A DNA stretch of 64,000 bases from Saxidomus purpurata. Taxonomy: Eukaryota > Mollusca > Bivalvia > Venerida > Veneridae. Location of the stretch: contig JAFMSR010000014.1 of the NCBI GenBank assembly GCA_022818135.1, forward strand, positions 37,775,818 to 37,839,817. The letters are read 5' to 3'. Under the pieces are notes generated by a model. That model made no database searches. It worked only from the letters and a program-made list of their open reading frames with translations, and was not told where the DNA came from. The translations under genes were made by a program, and so were the position numbers. This document shows positions 54,212 through 64,000 of this stretch, one piece after another; positions within the stretch are counted from its first letter, which is position 1; each line of letters starts with the position of its first letter.

Positions 54212-55170
54212 ACCTAGTTTACATTCACAAAGTTTTTTTCAAAAAGACTATGATTTGTCCCCGTGACCTAGTTTTTTTACCCAAGATGACCCATGTTCGA
54301 ACTCGACCTAGATTTCATCAAGGTAATCATACTGGCCAAGTTCATGAAGATGTAATGAAAAATCCAACCTCAATTGCATACACAAGGTTTAAAGTTGATA
54401 AGAAAGCACGCTTATGTTGTTCACTTTATAAACTCACATTTTTGAGTACTAATTTGGACTAGATATACTTTACCAACAAGAAGTAGATAACATTACAGCA
54501 TACACAAGTTTTTTTCATGATTTTATCCTGTGACCAAGTTTTTCGTCCAAGATGACCCATAATCAAACTCTACCTAGATTTTATCAAGGTTGTCATTCTG
54601 ACCAAGTTTCATGAAAATCCAGAGCAAAATCCTGTCTCTATTGCATACATAACTTTAAAGTGACATTATGCGCATCTTTCTGCACATAGTGTATTTTGGT
54701 GATAGTTTTATAAAAGCAATTTTTGGCTGCTGTGCATTTAAATGCGTTAAATTAATGATTATGCCGCATTAGTATTTGAAGTTGGTGCTTTAGATATAAA
54801 ATATCGGACTGATAAAATGATGGTTGATTGTGTCGTTTTTGATGTTGGTAGAGATTTTGACAGTGGAAGGGAAGCAACTACTGCATGCAGTTGCTCTTTT
54901 CTTAAATTGACTCTCCCAGTCAAATAAGAAAATAAATATTTGGAAAGTTATTTTTTCATACTGGTAGCAGGAAGAGTTTGGTGTGTATTGGGTTAAAAGC
55001 TATTATTTCCTCTACGCTTTTGTATACACACCATTTTCAGCTGGATTTTTACTTGAAAAAATGTGCATAATGTCACTTTAAGTGTGGACAGACGACAGAC
55101 AGACGACATACACCAGGCAATCACAATACAATGTATCTCATCTAAGCAATGCGTGCTCAAGTGAGCTAAT
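54212..55170 (+). mobile_element. Family F4-type repeat hosting a MITE
   Basis: Units with GACCTAGTTTTTTTACCC and GACCAAGTTTCATGAA on the left, and a GGACAGACGACAGACAGAC end with GTGCTCAAGTGAGCTAATAA on the right. A 419 bp MITE separates the two parts. The 5' side was probably lost when the gypsy element inserted. Confidence 0.6.
54659..55077. mobile_element. TTAA-flanked MITE, 419 bp
   Basis: Inverted ends AGTGACATTATGC(G/A)CAT, each bordered by TTAA (54655-54658 and 55078-55081). The flanks rejoin into a normal repeat unit, matching the uninterrupted unit near 56331-56370. No ORF of note. Confidence 0.85.
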
Positions 55171-55294
55171 AATTGTCTCAACACATTTCATATTCAAATA
55201 CCAGGATTTCTTTGAATTTACTGATGTTGTTAAATAAAAACTCTGATAGGATAATAGTTGCCAAAAAGTCTCTCATTTTTGCTACATCAAATTA

Positions 55295-56411
55295 AACAAG
55301 AGGGCCAAGATGGCCCTTATTGCTCACCTCCGACTTATGACAATATGTGACCGAAATTCAACCCTAAAATATATATCATAAACACAAACATTCTGTTTGA
55401 CCTTGACAAGGCAAACCTTTTGACCAATTTACATGATGATTGGGTTGTAAATGTCACCTGTATGGCATACACAATATTTTTAACTGGTTGACCTAGTTTT
55501 TGACCCTAGATGACTCATGTTCGAACTAGACCTAGATTTCATCAAGGCAATCATACTGACCAAGTTTCATGAAGATAGAATGAAAAATGCAACCTCTTTA
55601 GCATACACATGTTTCTTCGATGATTTGACCCCGAGACCTAGTTTTTTACCCCAGATGATCCATGTTCGAACTCGACCTAGATTTCATCAAGGCAATCATA
55701 CTGATTAAGTTTCATGAATATGTTATGAAAAATGCAACCTCAATTGCATACACAAGGTTTTTCTATGATTTGACCGGGTGTCCTAGTTTTTGACCCTATA
55801 TGAGCAATATTTGAACTCGACCTAGATTTTATCAAGGCAATCATACTGACCAAGTTTCATGAAGGTACAATGAAAAATGCAACCTCTAGAGCATACACAA
55901 GGTTTATCAATGATTTGACCCCCTGACCTAGTTGCTGACCCTAGATCACCCATGTTCGAACTCAACCTAGATATCACCAAGCAATTTTACTCATCTAGTT
56001 TCCATGCAGATTCAATGAAAAATGCAACCTCTATAGCATACACAAGGTTTATCTATGATTTGATCCCCTGACCAAGTTTTTCAACCAAGATGACCCATGT
56101 TCAAACTCGACCTACATTTCATCAAGGCAATCATACTGACAAAGTTTCATGAAGACAGAATGAAATGCAACCTACATGTATATTGCATACACAAGGTTTT
56201 TCTATGATTTAACCCTGTGACCTAGTTTGTAGCCCTAGATGACCTATGTTCGAACTCGGCCAAGATGTCATCAAGGCAATCATACTGACAAAGTTTCATT
56301 AAGGTAAAATGAAAAATGCAACCTCTATTGCATACAAAAGGTAAAGTGTGGACAGACAGACGACGGGCACCAGGCGATCACAATTGCACTTTGTGCTCAG
56401 TTGAGCTAAAA
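55295..56411 (+). mobile_element. Family F4 repeat element, complete copy
   Basis: Starts AACAAGAGGGCCAAGATGGC and ATTGCTCACCTCC, contains about six units of roughly 145 bp (GACCTAGTTTTTGACCCTAG, CATGTTCGAACT, CAATCATACTGACCAAG), a short GGACAGACAGACGACGGGC run and an end at CTCAGTTGAGCTAAAA. Confidence 0.75.
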
Positions 56412-57449
56412 AGTTAAGTTAGGAATGTTTTTGTTACAAATAAAGATCATTCCGCCAGTACCACACCTTCTGCTGGTCAGTATCTAAGAATGTTTGACAT
56501 TTTTACATGACAGTTTAAAATATAAGTCATGATCATAAAGTACAAGGGTAATGAGGATAGATTTTGTAGAAACACCCTTTGTATTACTGATTATACAAGT
56601 TTGTTGTTAATGAGAAACTGGTGATCACAGATCCTGGTGTTTTGCAAGTTCAGCAATTATATAGGAAGACATGTTCGCTCGCAATGCCACTACGGAAGAG
56701 TATATTAACAAGGCACAGCGGCATGCCTCATACAGGCAGTACATCCTCGCTCAGTATGGGGGCCTGAGTCATGGGGTACCACAGAATAAAATGTCTTGAA
56801 CCCTAGATTGATTTCTTTATATTATACTTTTTGGAAAACATGTATTGTTAAATATTCCTGTGTTGTAAAGCAGAGAGAACCTGTGTGAATAACAAGTGAA
56901 TAAAAGTAACCCCGTTACAATATGACTAGCTCTCTAGACTCACACTGGCATGGAGACGGAAGTGATCGAGGGTTACAAAATATGTATATTTACAGTTGTA
57001 TATATAGTGGTGAGACTTTTAAGCCAGCACGCCGTCAGCCACAGTTGTATGCTTTTGAGCTTGCTGTAGAGAGTGTACCGTTCATTGGTAGCAATTGTTT
57101 TTATAGGTGCCTGACACTGCAATGTGGGAGAAGATAATGAAGATGATGCTCAAAAGCGGACAGAAACCCACCTGAGCCTCTGGACCACCTCGGGCGTCTG
57201 GAAGCGAAATGACAGTGACTACTAAGAGATAAAGCCTTTTGAGAGTACAATTGGCACTATACACAAAAACACTGTGTGTGGGGAGATATGGGTTTAAGAT
57301 ACACGCAAGATATGACTGGTCGAAGAACAAAGCAGGGGAAGAGTACGTTTTGTTGGAACTGAAAAAGAATCCTTTCTCTAAGAAAACTGCCTGCAGGGAA
57401 GACATAAGCCTCGATACCATGCTAGATAATGGTATATTTCGTTAAAACT
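56412..57449. other. Intergenic DNA, possible 5' remnant of the second gypsy element
   Basis: Contains AATAAAAGTAACCCCGTTACA at about 56900-56920, which looks like an LTR end. Short ORFs at 56922-57137 and 57239-57445 are not recognised. The stretch 56661-56762 is given separately. Confidence 0.35.
56661..56762 (+). pseudogene. Possible fragment of a P2X7-like zinc domain
   Basis: The frame reads RNATTEEYINKAQRHASYRQ and then YILAQYGGL. The pattern ..RHA.YRQ(Y/F)..W.HG.LG is typical of the small domain shared by P2X7 C-termini and many repeat-borne invertebrate proteins. Only about 35 residues, so weak. Confidence 0.25.
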
Positions 57450-58173
57450 CCAATTTTAGTTTAAATGTCTTCCTCTCCATGCAAGCTACCTATACACAAG
57501 TTTCATTGCAATTGGTCAGTCCTAACTCATGTTATTAAGCAGAAACAATTTTTCTATTTTTTAGTAACAGTGACCTTGACCTTGATCCTAGTGACCCTAA
57601 ATGCAATCCAAGCTTCCTCTCCCTGCAAACTACCTACAAACCAAATTTCATTGCAATTGGTCACTCCTAACTAAAGTTTACAATTCTGGGTCACTGTGAC
57701 CTTGACCTTTGACCTACTAATCTCAAAATCATTAGGGGTCCTCTACCAGTTATGACCAACCTCCACATCAAGTTTCAAGATATTAGGACCAAGCGTTTGG
57801 AAACCGTTTTACAATTACGGGTCACCGTGCCCTTGAAGTTTGACCTACTAACCTCAAAATCAATCAGAGTCATCTGCTGGTCATGACAAACCTCCATATG
57901 AATTTTGAAGATGCTAAGCCCAAGCATTTTCAAGTTACCATCCGGAAACCGTTTTACTATTCCGGGTCACTGTGACCTTGACCTTTGACATACTGACCTA
58001 AAAAACAATAGGGGTCCTCTGCTGGTCATGACCAAACTCCACATCAAGTTTCAGATCCTAGGCCCAAGCGTTCTTGAGTTATCATCCCAAAACCAGTTGG
58101 TAGACGGACGGACTGACAGACATACCGACATCTGCAAATCAATATACCCCTCTTCTTCGAAGCGGGCATAAAA
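57450..58173 (+). mobile_element. Tandem-unit repeat element, family F5
   Basis: Diverged units with GGTCACTGTGACCTTGACCT and TGACCTACTAA(C/T)CTCAAAAT, a GACGGACGGACTGACAGAC run and an end at ACCCCTCTTCTTCGAAGCGG. It lies directly before the gag fragment at 58178 and probably interrupts that element. Confidence 0.6.
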
Positions 58174-58177
58174 AGCA

Positions 58178-58480
58178 TTGTCGTTACATTATATTGGGGA
58201 GGAAACTTACGATATATTCGACAGTTTCACAGAGGAGAAAAAGGGAATTGGAGCTACTGTAACTGTTGGTGAAAGACAAGTGCCAAACAAATATAAATTG
58301 CTCAAAAAATCCGTCACAGATTACTTTACCCCAAAACAGAACACTGCCTATGAAGTGTTCAAGTTCAGACAAGCGAATCAAAATGCTGGTGAAACGATAG
58401 ACACTTATCACACCAGGCTTAGAACACTTTCAAGTACGTGTGAGTTTCATGACATTGATCGTGAAATACTGTCGCAAACT
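58178..58480 (+). pseudogene. gag fragment of the second gypsy element
   Basis: Reads LHYIGEETYDIFDSF, then YKLLKKSVTDYFTPKQNT and FKFRQANQNAGETIDTYH, a capsid core typical of invertebrate gypsy gag. The gag sense ends at CTGTCGCAAAC; the following codons come from the inserted repeat. Confidence 0.85.
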
Positions 58481-59594
58481 AGAGATTGTTTTTCACAAAA
58501 AAACTTGTCTCCCCCCTTATGACCTTGACCTTTGAGTTAGTGACCCCAAATTATAACGAGAAATTGACCAACGGTCACTGTGACCTTGACCTTTGAACTA
58601 CTGACCCCAAAAACAATAGGGATCATCTGCTCAATAAGACCAATCATCCTATGAAGTTTGAGGTCTGTAGGTCTAAAGGAACTCTAGTTATCATCCGGAA
58701 ACGAGAAATTGACAAACGGTCAGTATGACCTTGACCTTTGACCTACGACCCCAAAAACAATAGGGATCATCAGCTCTATAAGACCAATCATCCTATGAAG
58801 TTTGAGGGCGTAGGTCAAAAGGAACTCTAGTTATCATCCGGAAACGAGATTGACCAACGGTCACTGTGACCTTGACCTTTGAACTACTGACCCCAAAAAC
58901 AATAGGGATCATCTGCTCAATAAGACCATTCATCCTATGAAGTTTGAGAGCTGTAGGTCAAAAGGAACTCTAGTTATCGTCCGGAAACGAAGAATGGACG
59001 GACGGACTGCGGACTCCCCAGTTTGAGGGTTGTAGGTCAAAAGGAACTCTAGTTATCATCCGGAAATGAGAAATTGACCAACGGTCACTGTGACCTGACC
59101 TTTGACCTACTGACCCCAAAAACAATAGGGATCATCTGCTCTATAAGACCAATCATCCTATGAAGTTTGAGGTCTGTAGGTCTAAAGGAACTCTAGTTAT
59201 CATCCGAAACGAGAAATTGACCAACGGTCAGTGTGACCTTGACCTTTGACCTACTGACCCCAAAAACAATAGGGATCATCAGCTCTATAAGACCAATCAT
59301 CCTATGAAGTTTGAGGGCTGTAGGTCAAAAGGAACTCTAGTTATCATCCGGAAACGAGAAATTGACCAACGGTCACTGTGACCTTGACCTTTGAACTACT
59401 GACCCCAAAAACAATAGGGATCATCTGCTCAATAAGACCATTCATCCTATGAAGTTTGAGAGCTGTAGGTCAAAAGGAACTCTAGTTATCGTCCGGAAAC
59501 GAAGAATGGACGGACGGACTGACGGACTGACGGACGGACGGACTGACGGACAGGGCAAAAACAATATGTCTCCCCCCGAGGTGGGGGAGACATA
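58480..59594 (+). mobile_element. Family F3 repeat element nested in gag
   Basis: Starts near AACTTGTCTCCCCCC and ends with a perfect-looking hairpin (GTCTCC...GGAGAC) before the gag frame resumes at ATGCAGGGG. Six units of about 150 bp contain GGTCACTGTGACCTTGACCT and CCAAAAACAATAGGGATCAT. A second GGACGGACGGACTGCGGAC run at about 58994-59012 marks an internal duplication of about 500 bp. Confidence 0.75.
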
Positions 59595-60345
59595 ATTATG
59601 CAGGGGTCAACATCCTCAAGAATCAGGAGGAGAGCCTTAAGAGATAACTACACACTAGACAAGGTGCTAGACGAAGCAAGAGCCTTAGAGTTATCAGAAT
59701 CAAGAGCATCAGTCATGGAAGGCAGCACAAGTGTAAATGTTACATTTAAATCATTCAGGGGAAAATCGCAAATGGACAATTACACTTCTAAACCTGTAAA
59801 CAGAAGTTGTGGCTCGCAGTTTCAGTCTCGTGGTAGGAGCAGAGGTCATGGATACAATTCACGTGGTCCAGGGTATGAAAGGTCCACGAGTGAACATGGA
59901 AAGTGCAGGAATTGTGGTGGTAACCCCTCACACACAGTTTGCCTGGCTATCGGAAAAGAATGCAGATATTGCAAAAAAAGGAACCATTTTGCAAATGTAT
60001 GTCTTGTAAGGAATATGAAGCATGTAAACATTGCGAAGATTGATCAACCCAAGGAAGAAGCCGCATATAACACTTCAAGTAAAGAGTCGGTGTTCACTAT
60101 TGAACAGAATAATTCCATAGTGCCATCAGTAAAGGCCAAAGTGCTGAACAGCGAAGTTGATTTTCTAATTGACACTGGGGCTAGTGTTAAAATTATTTGT
60201 GGTAATGTCTTTAAACAAATGTCATTTAGACCTACGCTCCTAAAGCCTGTACCATTGATTTTTGCATATGGCTCTTCAGATCCTTTAAATGTTAAGGGTT
60301 ATTTTCATTCGCAAGTTAGCTACAAGAACAAACTAGAGCTATCAC
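59595..60345 (+). pseudogene. gag zinc knuckles and protease of the second gypsy element
   Basis: The frame reads SSRIRRRALRDNYTLDKVL, an R/G-rich linker, the knuckles CRNCGGNPSHTVC (non-canonical spacing) and CRYCKKRNHFANVC (canonical), and the retropepsin active site FLIDTGASVKII. This stretch has no stop. The open frame runs on to 60494, but the part after about 60346 is repeat sequence and not protease. Confidence 0.88.
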
Positions 60346-61531
60346 TAAATGTGATTAATACCCCCGAAAGACTGCTTTTTAAACTGAGGAAGTTTGTAGT
60401 AACAAAATACCTTGCAAACAAACTAAAAAGAGATATTGTGTTTGGCAATAACTCTGTAATTTGTCAAGATAGAATTATGGTTCTTGTACACTAGACTTCC
60501 TCTCAATGTGCTTGACCATTGTATGAAGTTGTAGTGAATTCCAACCAATAGTTTTCGAATTATGCTCCGGACAAGTAAAAGTAACAAAGGGCAATAACTC
60601 TGAAATGAGTCAAGACAGAGTTATTATTCTTTTGCACTGCACTTCCTCTTATTGTGTTTGACCATTGTATGAAGTTGTATTGAATTCCAACCAGTAGTTT
60701 TTGAACAATGCTCCGAACAAGGAAAAGTAACAAAGGGCAATAACTCTGTAATTAGTCAAGATGGAGTTATGGTTCCTGTGCACTGCACTTCCTCTCATTG
60801 TGCTTGACCATTGTATGAAGTTGTATTGAATTCCAACTGGTAGTTTTCGAATTATGCTCTGGACAAGGAAAAGTAACAAAGGGCAATAACTCTGTAATGA
60901 GTCAGGATGGAGTTATGGTTCTTATGCACTGCACTTCCTCTCAATATACTTGACCATTGTATGAGGTTATACTGAATTCCAACCAGTAGTTGTCAAGTTA
61001 TGCTCCGGACAAGGAAAAGTAACAAAGGGCAATAACTCTGTAAATACTCAAGATAGAGTTATGGTTCTTGTACATTGCCCTTCCTGTGATTGTGCTAGAT
61101 CATTGTATGAAATTGTTTTGAATTCCAACCAGTAGTTTTCAAGTTATGCTCCGGACAAGGAAAAGGGCAATAACTCTGTAATTAGTCAAGATGGAGTTAC
61201 AGTTCTTTTGCACTGCACTCCCTCTCAATGTGCTTGACCATTGTATGACGTTGTACTGAATTCCAACAAGTAGTTTTAAAGTTATGTTCCAGCCAAGGAA
61301 AACTAACAAAGGGCAATAACTCTGTAATTAGTCAAGATGGAGTTATAGTTCTTGTGCACTGCACTTCCTCTCAATGTGCTTGACCATTGTATGAAGTTGT
61401 ATTGAATTCCAACAAGTAGTTTTCAAGTTATGCTCCGGACAAGGAAAATGCAACAGACCGCCCGCCCGACCGACCGACCAACCACCGGGTGACTCCCATA
61501 TACCCCCCTAAACTTCGTTTCGGGGGTATAA
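60346..61531 (+). mobile_element. Family F2 repeat element nested in the protease
   Basis: Begins TAAATGTGATTAATACCCCC and ends with TTTCGGGGGTATAAA, as in the copy at 18379-19134. It contains seven to eight units of about 145 bp (TCAAGATGGAGTTATGGTTC, TTGTATTGAATTCCAACCAG) and a CCGCCCGACCGACCGACC run. Confidence 0.78.
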
Positions 61532-62047
61532 AAAGTAGGTGCAGATTTTTACGTTGTTGGAAACACTGATAGCAGGCACTCTCATTGTCTTTTAGGATCT
61601 GCAACGGCACAGTCTTTGAGTATTGTTCATTTTGCCTTCTCTTCTTTCTCCCAAAGCTCTATTTCAGATAAATATTCTACATTGTTTGACGGCAAGATGG
61701 GCAAAGTAGAAGGTGTCAAGGTGATGCTGCACATTAACCAAGATGTTCCAGCTGTCACCAAGCGTCACAGGCGCATTCCCTTCCACATTCCCAAAGATGT
61801 CGAAGCGGAACTTAAAAGTCTAGAGGACCTTAATGTTATTGAAAAGGTAAATGGCCCAACCCCCTGGGTTAGCCCAGTGGTGGTTGTACCTAAGAAAACC
61901 TCCGGGGTGAGAATATGCATAGATATGACAGAGGCCAACAAAGCCATTAGTCGAGAGAAGCACCCGGTGCCCACTGTTGATGACTTAATGGCAGATCTGA
62001 AATCTTCCACTGTCATTAGCAAACGTTTATTAAGCTGGAAACCTTGA
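61532..62047 (+). pseudogene. End of protease and start of reverse transcriptase, second gypsy element
   Basis: Reads ADFYVVGNTDSRHSHC and LLGSATAQ (end of protease), then KRHRRIPFHIPKDVEAEL, LEDLNVIEKVNGPTPWVSP and VRICIDMTEANKAI, which is the N-terminal part of gypsy reverse transcriptase. After LMADLKSS the similarity is lost and a TGA follows at 62045-62047, so the polymerase active site is missing. Confidence 0.88.
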
Positions 62048-62899
62048 GAAATTGTCTACAATTCACTATAAAATGAGAAAAAAATATGGACAAAATACAA
62101 TACAGAAATGTGTTTAGGGAGTCCCATGAAACTATTTCACCCATAATGTAAGCATTTAAGAACACATTTTTCTGAATATGAGACATTTTTTGTCTCCGCA
62201 ATTTAAGTTTTGGAAACTTTCAATATAGCTACTAATATTTATCAAATAGAATATAAAAACATAGCTATACCAGTTGCTCCCAGGTCATACACGAGTCCAG
62301 TGACTGGGAGTCTTCCTGTCTGTTGTCTCTGAACCCATCATATTTCCAAGACCTTTCTGGTACCAGAGATATGCCGCACATTCCGTCACCTCAAGCAGGA
62401 CACCTTCAAACATTACACAACATCCACAATGCATAATGTCGTACACATATGAAATCTTTGCTATGTCAAATTATACCTTTGACAAGTAGTTAACTTCCCC
62501 GGACATTAATTCCTGGGAAGGATCATGCAGCACTAGAATTCTATCCCCAGTAACAAACATCCAGTAGCAGAGGTTCCTCACTTTGATAGTCAGGTCAGTG
62601 GTGGGGTCCATGACCAGAATTAGTGAGAGGATGTGTGATTTCAAAGAAAGTGATCTGAACCATTCGACCAAAGATGCAAGCTCCAATTATTCAAAGTATC
62701 AGAAATGCCGCTATCACAGTTGTCCCTGCTTGAGTTAACTATGTGCAATGTGTATGAACTTATCATATATCTACTGGTGACAAGAATATTAACTGGTGTT
62801 CAACAGACCTATCTTAAAATGTTAAAATAACTAATGTTCTACATGCATCCCTTTAATATTTCTCGCACAGGCTACAAATAAAAATATAGTTTTACAATG
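62048..62899. other. Intergenic DNA with one weak minus-strand exon candidate
   Basis: On the minus strand 62480-62663 is open and reads LVMDPTTDLTIKVRNLCYWM with a possible CAAAG|GTATAA donor. A second open stretch, at about 62300-62405, reads VTECAAYLWYQKGLGNMMG. Neither could be assigned to a family. Confidence 0.3.
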
Positions 62900-64000
62900 A
62901 ACAAGAGCCATGTTACCCATGGTTAATCCCCCCGCCAGGAAAAAGTTACCTGAAGGTTGTACTTTCGTACATTTTACTTGGTGAGAGGAAATCCTTAAAA
63001 AGCCGTATAGTTATGGTCATGCTGAGTACAGTTTTCAAGTAAGTGGAAAAAGAATAAGGCAATGAAGAGAAGGTTTGCAAAATTATATTAATGTTCATTA
63101 TCAGTATAGGTATGATATTTTTCTATTTGACTAAAAGTAGACAAGGTAGAGTTATTGTTCTTGCACACTGCACTTCCTACCAATGTGCTATGTCAGTGTA
63201 TTAAGTTTGAAGAAAATCCCTCAAGTACTTTTGGAGTTATGCTCCATACAAAGTTTTTCAAGTAAATCTGATAAAGGGGAATAACTCTAAAAGTAGGCAA
63301 GGTAGAGTTATTGTTCTTGCACACTTCACTTCCTACCAATGAGCTATGTCAGTGTATTAAGTTTGAAGAAAATCCCTAGTTACTTTTGGAGTTATGCTCT
63401 GGACAAGTAAATCTGATAAAGGGGAATAACTCTAAAAGTAGGCAAGGTAGAATTATTGTTCTTGCACACTGCATTTCCTACCAATGTGCTATGTCAGTGT
63501 ATTAAGTTTGAAGAAAATCCCTCAAGTACTTTTGGAGTTATGCTTCGGACAAGTAAATCTGATAAAGGGGAATAACTCTAAAAGTAGGCAAAGAAGAGTT
63601 ATTGTTCTTGCACACTGCACTTCCTACCAATGTTCTATGTCAGTGTATTAAGTTTGAAGTAAATCCCTCAAGTACTTTTGGAGTTATGCTCCGGACAAAA
63701 CTTTTAAAGTAAATCTGATAAAGGGAAATAACTCTAAACGTAGGCAAGGTAGAGTTATTGTTCTTGCACACTGCACTTCCTACCAATGTGCTATGTCAGT
63801 GTATTAAGTTTGAAGAAAATACCTCAAGTACTTTCGGAGTTATGCTTCAGACAAGTAAATCTGATAAGGGGAATAACTCTTAAAGTAGGCAAGGTAGAGT
63901 TATTGTTCTTGCACACTGCACTTCCTACCAATGTGCTATGTCAGTGTATTAAGTTTGAAGTAAATCCCTCAAGTACTTTTGGAGTTATGATCTGGACAAA
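62900..64000 (+). mobile_element. Pearl-like repeat element, family F1 copy C (runs off right edge)
   Basis: Same AACAAGAGCCATGTTACCCA start and TTAATCCCCCCGCC block as copies A and B; about six units are visible. The first 250 bp are nearly identical to copy A, so these copies are recent relatives. Confidence 0.78.

Larger units (their letters stand above)
58178..62047 (+). mobile_element. Second Ty3/gypsy element, split by two nested repeats
   Basis: Three coding pieces lie in order: gag (58178-58480), gag end plus protease (59595-60345), and the start of reverse transcriptase (61532-62047). They are separated by a family F3 element and a family F2 element. Ignoring those insertions the protein order is that of a Ty3/gypsy gag-pol. 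It breaks off after the first part of the polymerase; no LTR could be assigned. Confidence 0.85.

Noticed and set aside
60346..60494. C-terminal part of the 298-codon gypsy ORF
   Set aside because: This part is the start of the inserted F2 repeat; the same sequence occurs at 18.4 kb without any gypsy context.

Overview
The window is AT-rich, intron-rich animal DNA and most likely comes from a mollusc, probably a bivalve. Two things point there. The host gene is an animal chitin synthase of the type without a myosin head. The repeats are dominated by families with about 145 bp internal tandem units, an (ACGG)n microsatellite and short terminal hairpins, which resemble the pearl-type (Helentron-like) elements described in bivalves. 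The species cannot be named from the sequence alone.

Left part (1-37.1 kb): two chitin synthase genes lie head to tail on the minus strand. The left copy (CHS-A) shows only its first coding exon (814-1066) and runs off the left edge. The right copy (CHS-B, 37128 to 10484) can be followed through about 27 coding exons and encodes roughly 1,530 residues. Its exons carry in order the N-terminal membrane block, the glycosyltransferase core (DGDVDF, EDRWL, QRRRW), the SWGTRE signature, a C-terminal membrane block and a polar tail. Almost all splice sites and phases agree. The exceptions are one GC-AG intron, one apparently mutated donor, and three junctions whose phase is unresolved. Between the genes lie a TIR-bounded element full of GGCGAAAACACGAC-like motifs, a C-rich to G-rich degenerate repeat tract, and a decayed Tc1-type transposon inside a satellite array. 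The introns carry a SINE, pearl-like repeats and minisatellites.

Right part (37.1-64 kb): no host gene is convincing here. The region is mobile DNA. It holds a 0.95 kb homopolymer tract that looks like an assembly artefact. A 3.0 kb DNA transposon has 30 bp inverted repeats and TTAA-like target duplications; its decayed transposase lies downstream of an F-box domain in the same frame. Two Ty3/gypsy retroelements are present: one with very short LTRs and no integrase, the other split by two younger repeat insertions. There are a TTAA-flanked MITE whose empty site can be inferred from a neighbouring repeat copy, and several tandem-unit repeat elements.

Exon boundaries were derived by hand from splice consensus, phase continuity and protein-family resemblance. 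No alignment or database search was run.
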